A stretch of DNA of 64,000 nt from Lentibacillus daqui (GTDB lineage Bacteria > Bacillota > Bacilli > Bacillales > Amphibacillaceae), in the NCBI RefSeq assembly GCF_027186265.1, contig NZ_CP114176.1, positions 2,356,001 through 2,420,000 on the forward strand. The letters are read 5' to 3'. Shown here piece by piece: positions 60,399 through 64,000 of this stretch (position 1 is the first letter of the stretch; each line of letters begins with the position of its first letter). Under the pieces are notes generated by a model. It saw nothing but the letters and a program-made list of their open reading frames with translations, was not told the origin of the DNA and did not search any database. A program made the translations under genes and the position numbers.

Positions 60399-60686
60399 TC
60401 ATGCGTGATAGATAACAACGCCATCCCTTGTAATCTGCTGTTTTAATTCTGCATTTAATTCGTCACAAAATACGACATCACATGAATAAATACCAACCAG
60501 TTCATCTATTTCTTCCTTGACTTCAGCTTTCTGGTTCCCTTTTGCTGAAATACATAAATCAATATCCGAATTATAAGCCGCCATATTTTTTGCCCGGGAA
60601 CCAAATAAAGTTACTTTAACAATAAAATCATGTTGTTTAAAATAGTTCATCAAATGATTGTAGACTGATTTTTCAATACCGTACAT
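60399..60686 (-). CDS. MNT-type minimal nucleotidyltransferase without a HEPN partner
   Basis: A 95-residue protein with the nucleotidyltransferase core LFGSRAKNMAAYNSDIDLCI (GSRA and DxD, Asp residues present). MNT proteins usually pair with a HEPN protein as an antitoxin that AMPylates the HEPN RNase. No HEPN gene adjoins it. Downstream it ends in a nested palindrome. It could be an orphaned antitoxin, perhaps moved by an IS200/IS605-type event; this is inference. Confidence 0.75.
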   Translation of the reverse strand: MYGIEKSVYNHLMNYFKQHDFIVKVTLFGSRAKNMAAYNSDIDLCISAKGNQKAEVKEEIDELVGIYSCDVVFCDELNAELKQQITRDGVVIYHA

Positions 60687-60887
60687 TTACATCACACGTT
60701 CTTTCAATGGTAAAAATATATTTGGGTAAATTAACTTAAAACTATCTGTATCACCGTATCACTCTCAACTATGATATCATGAATTTTTATAATTTAAAGC
60801 ATGAATTAATGGAGCGTAAACTAATCACTTATTTGGTAGAAAACAATGAAATCAGCACTTTATGAACCCAAGTGCGAATATAGATAA

Positions 60888-60919
60888 AAAGCATGAAGTT
60901 AGCAAAAACCCCATGCTTT
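60888..60919 (-). terminator. Terminator after ade
   Basis: AAAGCATG pairs with CATGCTTT, with TTTT following on the minus strand, about 30 bases after ade. Confidence 0.6.
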
Positions 60920-60948
60920 GTTACCAGAAATTTTTATTGTCGTTTGAA

Positions 60949-62709
60949 TTACGCATCCACAAACAACGGAATCAGCTCTTGCTTATCCACATCGACCAAG
61001 CCGAGATCGCTTATTCGGATTCCCGGAATAACGGTCAATGTTAATGAAGAAAAGGCCATGGCTGGTGACCGTCTGCCTACTTTCACTCCCATTGATTTGG
61101 CTATCTCGCTAAAACGTTCAACTTTTGGTGAAAGTTCCTCGATTGGCTCAGGTGACATCAAACCAGCTAATGGTAAATGCAATTGATCCCTGATTTGACC
61201 GTCCTTCACCAAACATAATCCGCCACCAGCTTTTTGTACCTGCTCTGCAGCCAATAACATATCATATGCATTTGTTCCGACAACAACTAAATTATGACTG
61301 TCATGCGCAACCGTTGTCGCATAGGCACCATGACGAAGGCCGGAATTTTTCAATACACCGACAAACGGTTCCCGATTTTGTCCATGACGGCCAGTAACAG
61401 ATGCAAACACATAATCCTCTGGCAGCGATGTTATTTTCCTATCGTTTACCTGCAATTTCAATGTTCCTTTTTCTGTTGTACCAACTTTTGTCATTTCCAT
61501 TGTATTTAATGTAACCGTACCATTTTCCACGGGTGCATGGATGATAAAATCTTCCTCTGTCAATTCCGGAATACGCACCGTATTTCTTAGCAACGGTGGA
61601 ATTGCACTGGTGATTTCTTCGGTTACCTGACCGTCTGCCACCAATTGTTTCCCACTTACAAATACATCATTGACTTCCATCGTTTTCAAATCGTCTACTA
61701 AGGAAAAATCAGCCAGATATCCGGCTGCAATTGCGCCACGATCATGCAAGCCATAACGAATGGCACCGTTTAATGATGCATATCGAATCGCCAATGCTGC
61801 CGGTATCCCTTCCTCAATACACCGGCGAACGACACGGTTCATTTGCCCATTTTTTAACATATCACTTGGCTCTACATCATCCGTACACATAGCGATATTA
61901 GAGACATGTGGTACAGATTTCCAAGCCTCTGCGGCTATATCGGCAAACTGGCTGACACTGGATTCACGTATATAAACCAGCATACCGGCACGCAGTTTTT
62001 CCACAATCTCTTCACTCGTGCGGCTCTCATGATCGGAATTGACCCCTGCGGCTAAATAGGCATGCAGGTCACGACCCGAAACCCTGGGCAAATGACCTTC
62101 ATTCCGTACACCGGCATCCAAGCCCTTCTGAACAATGCCCGCCATCCTTGGGTTTTGTTTAATGACACCGACATAATCCATTAATTCAGCCACTCCCACA
62201 ACGTTCGGTAATTGCAACAGTGCCTCCATATCATCCGGATTGAATTCTGCTCCTGCAGTTTCCAAGCCAGGCACAGCCGGTACACAGGAAGGAATGGTAG
62301 TTAAAATTTTCACGGGCAGATCCTTGCTTGCTTCCACCATATACTTTACCCCTTCTGCACCTAAACAATTGCCAATTTCGTGTGGGTCAATCACTGCAAC
62401 CGTTGTGCCATGTCTTAGAACCGCTTTGGCAAACATATCTGGCGGGATCATCGTGCTTTCAATGTGCACATGGCAATCGATCAAGCCTGGAACGGCATAT
62501 TTTCCTTTTGCATCTATCTCATGTTTCCCCTCCATCGGGAATGTTGGCTGGTTATTTTCATACCGGGCAATCGCTGCAAACCGATTTTCTTTCATGCCAA
62601 TATCTGCCTGGTAAATTTCCGCTGTAAAAACGTTGACCAAGTTTACTCCACGAATAATCGTATCCATTAATTCATCTCCGCGTGCAGCGGCAACAATGTG
62701 TTCACGCAT
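60949..62709 (-). CDS. ade: Adenine deaminase
   Basis: A 586-residue amidohydrolase that converts adenine to hypoxanthine and ammonia. The metal motif is CHVHIESTMIPPDMFA, with DPHEIGNCLG, SDHESRTSEE and MCTDDVEPSDML. The C-terminal domain with TTVAHDSHNLVVVG and MAFSSLTLTVIPGIRISDLG is typical of Ade. ATG 62709 has GGAG about 13 bases upstream. It follows an NCS2 permease by 28 bp; together they import and use adenine or other purines. Confidence 0.93.
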   Translation of the reverse strand: MREHIVAAARGDELMDTIIRGVNLVNVFTAEIYQADIGMKENRFAAIARYENNQPTFPMEGKHEIDAKGKYAVPGLIDCHVHIESTMIPPDMFAKAVLRHGTTVAVIDPHEIGNCLGAEGVKYMVEASKDLPVKILTTIPSCVPAVPGLETAGAEFNPDDMEALLQLPNVVGVAELMDYVGVIKQNPRMAGIVQKGLDAGVRNEGHLPRVSGRDLHAYLAAGVNSDHESRTSEEIVEKLRAGMLVYIRESSVSQFADIAAEAWKSVPHVSNIAMCTDDVEPSDMLKNGQMNRVVRRCIEEGIPAALAIRYASLNGAIRYGLHDRGAIAAGYLADFSLVDDLKTMEVNDVFVSGKQLVADGQVTEEITSAIPPLLRNTVRIPELTEEDFIIHAPVENGTVTLNTMEMTKVGTTEKGTLKLQVNDRKITSLPEDYVFASVTGRHGQNREPFVGVLKNSGLRHGAYATTVAHDSHNLVVVGTNAYDMLLAAEQVQKAGGGLCLVKDGQIRDQLHLPLAGLMSPEPIEELSPKVERFSEIAKSMGVKVGRRSPAMAFSSLTLTVIPGIRISDLGLVDVDKQELIPLFVDA

Positions 62710-62737
62710 ATGTATGTCAACACTCCTTTTCTCTTTA

Positions 62738-64000
62738 TTATTCAGCTAATGTGATGAAATAAATAATTAATGGGATCATCACGATATACAGACCCCAATG
62801 TACTTCCCTAAATCTTCCTGATAGACTTTTTACTACCACATAAATGATGATTCCAGCGGCAATACCATTTCCAAAGTTAAAGGTGAATATGGTAATAACG
62901 ATCGTCATAAATGCTGGCAATGATTCGGTTACATCAGCAAAATTAATATTTTTAACCGAAGATAGCATCGTTAATCCAACCAAAATGAGCGCTGGCGCCG
63001 TTGCCTCGGTTGGAATAATCATGATCAGCGGCGTTATAAATAAGGTAAGCAGGAATAAAATACCGGTCGTTACCGATGTTAAGCCAGTACGTCCGCCAGC
63101 TTCAACTCCTGCTGCTGATTCCACATAGGTGCTCATAACAGGGACAGAGAACAAAGAGCCCAGCACGGTGCCACCAGCATCAACGGAAAATGGTTTATCA
63201 ATATTCGGCAAATCCCCATTTTTATCCAACATATCTCCTTTGCTAGCTACCCCTAACATGGTACCAAGACTCGAGAAGAAATCGGGTACAAAAAATGCCA
63301 ACATAAACGGAAAATAGGAGATCTTTAATGCCTCCATAATGTCCAATTTAAAGGCTACCGGTGCGATGCTTTGTGGAAGTGAAAAGACCGAATCCGGCAA
63401 TTTGGTAACCTCCATTGGTATGCCGATTAATGTGACAATAACAATACCAATCAACAGGTGCCCACGCACATTCCTTGCCAACAGTACACTCATAATCAGA
63501 AAACCAATTAATGCTAAAATTGCGTTTGGTGAGCTGATATCTCCAAGCTGCAATGAATTGGCATCTTCACTCGCTACCACAAGCCCTGCATTGCGAAAAC
63601 CAATTAATGCGATAAATAACCCAACCCCTGCTCCGATAGAAAGTTTGATTGCAGGCGGCATTACTTTGACGATAAGCTGTCGCAAACCCAAAATCGTAAA
63701 TAAAACAAATAGAACACCCGAAATAAATACCATTCCCATCCCGACTTGCCATGGGATCCCCTCTGATACAACTAATGTAACCGATAAAAAAGCAACGGAA
63801 CCGAGACCCGGCGCTAAAGCAAATGGCCGATTACTGTAAAGTCCCATGATAATTGTAATAATACCGGTCATCAGAATCACGGCAATTGTTACCGGACCTT
63901 TGGGTATTCCACCCTCTTCCAGCATACCTGGTACAACGATTAAAACATAGAGCATCGTCATAAAAACAGTTAATCCTGCGGTAAATTCCGTTCTTACATT
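62738..64000 (-). CDS. NCS2-family purine permease (AzgA-like), 5' end outside the window
   Basis: A polytopic purine permease of the AzgA/PbuG group. The conserved start NVRTEFTAGLTVFMTMLYVL reads through to the last base of the window, so the gene begins beyond it. Other family segments are NRPFALAPGLGSVAF, FFVPDFFSSLGTMLGVA and the VESAAGVEAGGRTGLTSV loop. It probably imports adenine, hypoxanthine or guanine with protons and is in operon with ade. Confidence 0.88.
   Translation of the reverse strand, partial: NVRTEFTAGLTVFMTMLYVLIVVPGMLEEGGIPKGPVTIAVILMTGIITIIMGLYSNRPFALAPGLGSVAFLSVTLVVSEGIPWQVGMGMVFISGVLFVLFTILGLRQLIVKVMPPAIKLSIGAGVGLFIALIGFRNAGLVVASEDANSLQLGDISSPNAILALIGFLIMSVLLARNVRGHLLIGIVIVTLIGIPMEVTKLPDSVFSLPQSIAPVAFKLDIMEALKISYFPFMLAFFVPDFFSSLGTMLGVASKGDMLDKNGDLPNIDKPFSVDAGGTVLGSLFSVPVMSTYVESAAGVEAGGRTGLTSVTTGILFLLTLFITPLIMIIPTEATAPALILVGLTMLSSVKNINFADVTESLPAFMTIVITIFTFNFGNGIAAGIIIYVVVKSLSGRFREVHWGLYIVMIPLIIYFITLAE

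Overview
The window looks like a chromosomal segment of a moderately halophilic, low-GC Gram-positive bacterium of the family Bacillaceae (Virgibacillus / Oceanobacillus / Lentibacillus type). The reasons are AGGAGG-type ribosome binding sites, frequent TTG/GTG starts, Bacillus-type gene families (AprX, YppG, QoxABCD, OpuC, IolS, mmg/prp genes) and an ectoine operon next to a glycine-betaine/carnitine ABC transporter. No rRNA, tRNA or CRISPR array was seen. Genus-level assignment is inference.

Layout. 1-8 kb: a 5'-truncated AprX protease, a cupin, an ornithine-cyclodeaminase pseudogene, a HAD phosphatase, a frameshifted YflT-like stress gene, and a cluster of Rpn (PD-(D/E)XK) nuclease genes. 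7-16 kb: a 3-hydroxybutyrate dehydrogenase, a DMT permease, an IS graveyard with an IS3-family element carrying an antisense passenger gene, then a permease plus two metallohydrolases. 16-19.6 kb: poorly known membrane proteins and a CocE-type hydrolase. 19.6-26 kb: an osmoprotection block, opuCA-CB-CC-CD (uptake) and ectABC (synthesis), all on the minus strand. 26-34 kb: iolS, hsp20, yppG and the 2-methylcitrate operon prpC-prpD-prpB with a divergent LysR gene. 34-47 kb: a long minus-strand acyl-CoA degradation cluster (acyl-CoA synthetase, TetR regulator, SDR, thiolase, CaiB, two crotonases, nitronate-monooxygenase-like protein, acyl-CoA dehydrogenase, MBL hydrolase), interrupted by an IS607-type element. 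47-56 kb: a POT peptide transporter, release factor 3 (prfC) and the qoxABCD quinol oxidase. 56-64 kb: small genes, guaC with a PurR-like site, two Cof phosphatases, a solitary MNT nucleotidyltransferase, adenine deaminase and an NCS2 purine permease that runs off the window.

Most interesting points. (1) Both Rpn genes carry a strong internal Shine-Dalgarno and an in-frame start before their C-terminal domain, the arrangement known for RpnL/RpnS toxin-antitoxin 'genes within genes'. A third, free-standing copy of only the small gene lies beside them, and the second large gene is frameshifted while its small gene is intact. (2) The IS607 TnpB has Gly where the RuvC-II Glu is expected and a Glu 47 residues later, as in the rearranged catalytic site of Fanzor-related TnpBs; its TnpA partner has lost its core by an internal deletion. 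(3) The prfC leader holds tiny ORFs ending in UGA, directly followed by a sequence complementary to the prfC Shine-Dalgarno, which suggests termination-dependent autoregulation. (4) Three intergenic arrays with different sequences share a 21-bp period. (5) ectA has its best ribosome binding site in front of an in-frame ATT codon.

Several genes carry one- or two-base frameshifts in simple-sequence runs. They may be real decay or sequencing errors; raw-read inspection is needed to tell.
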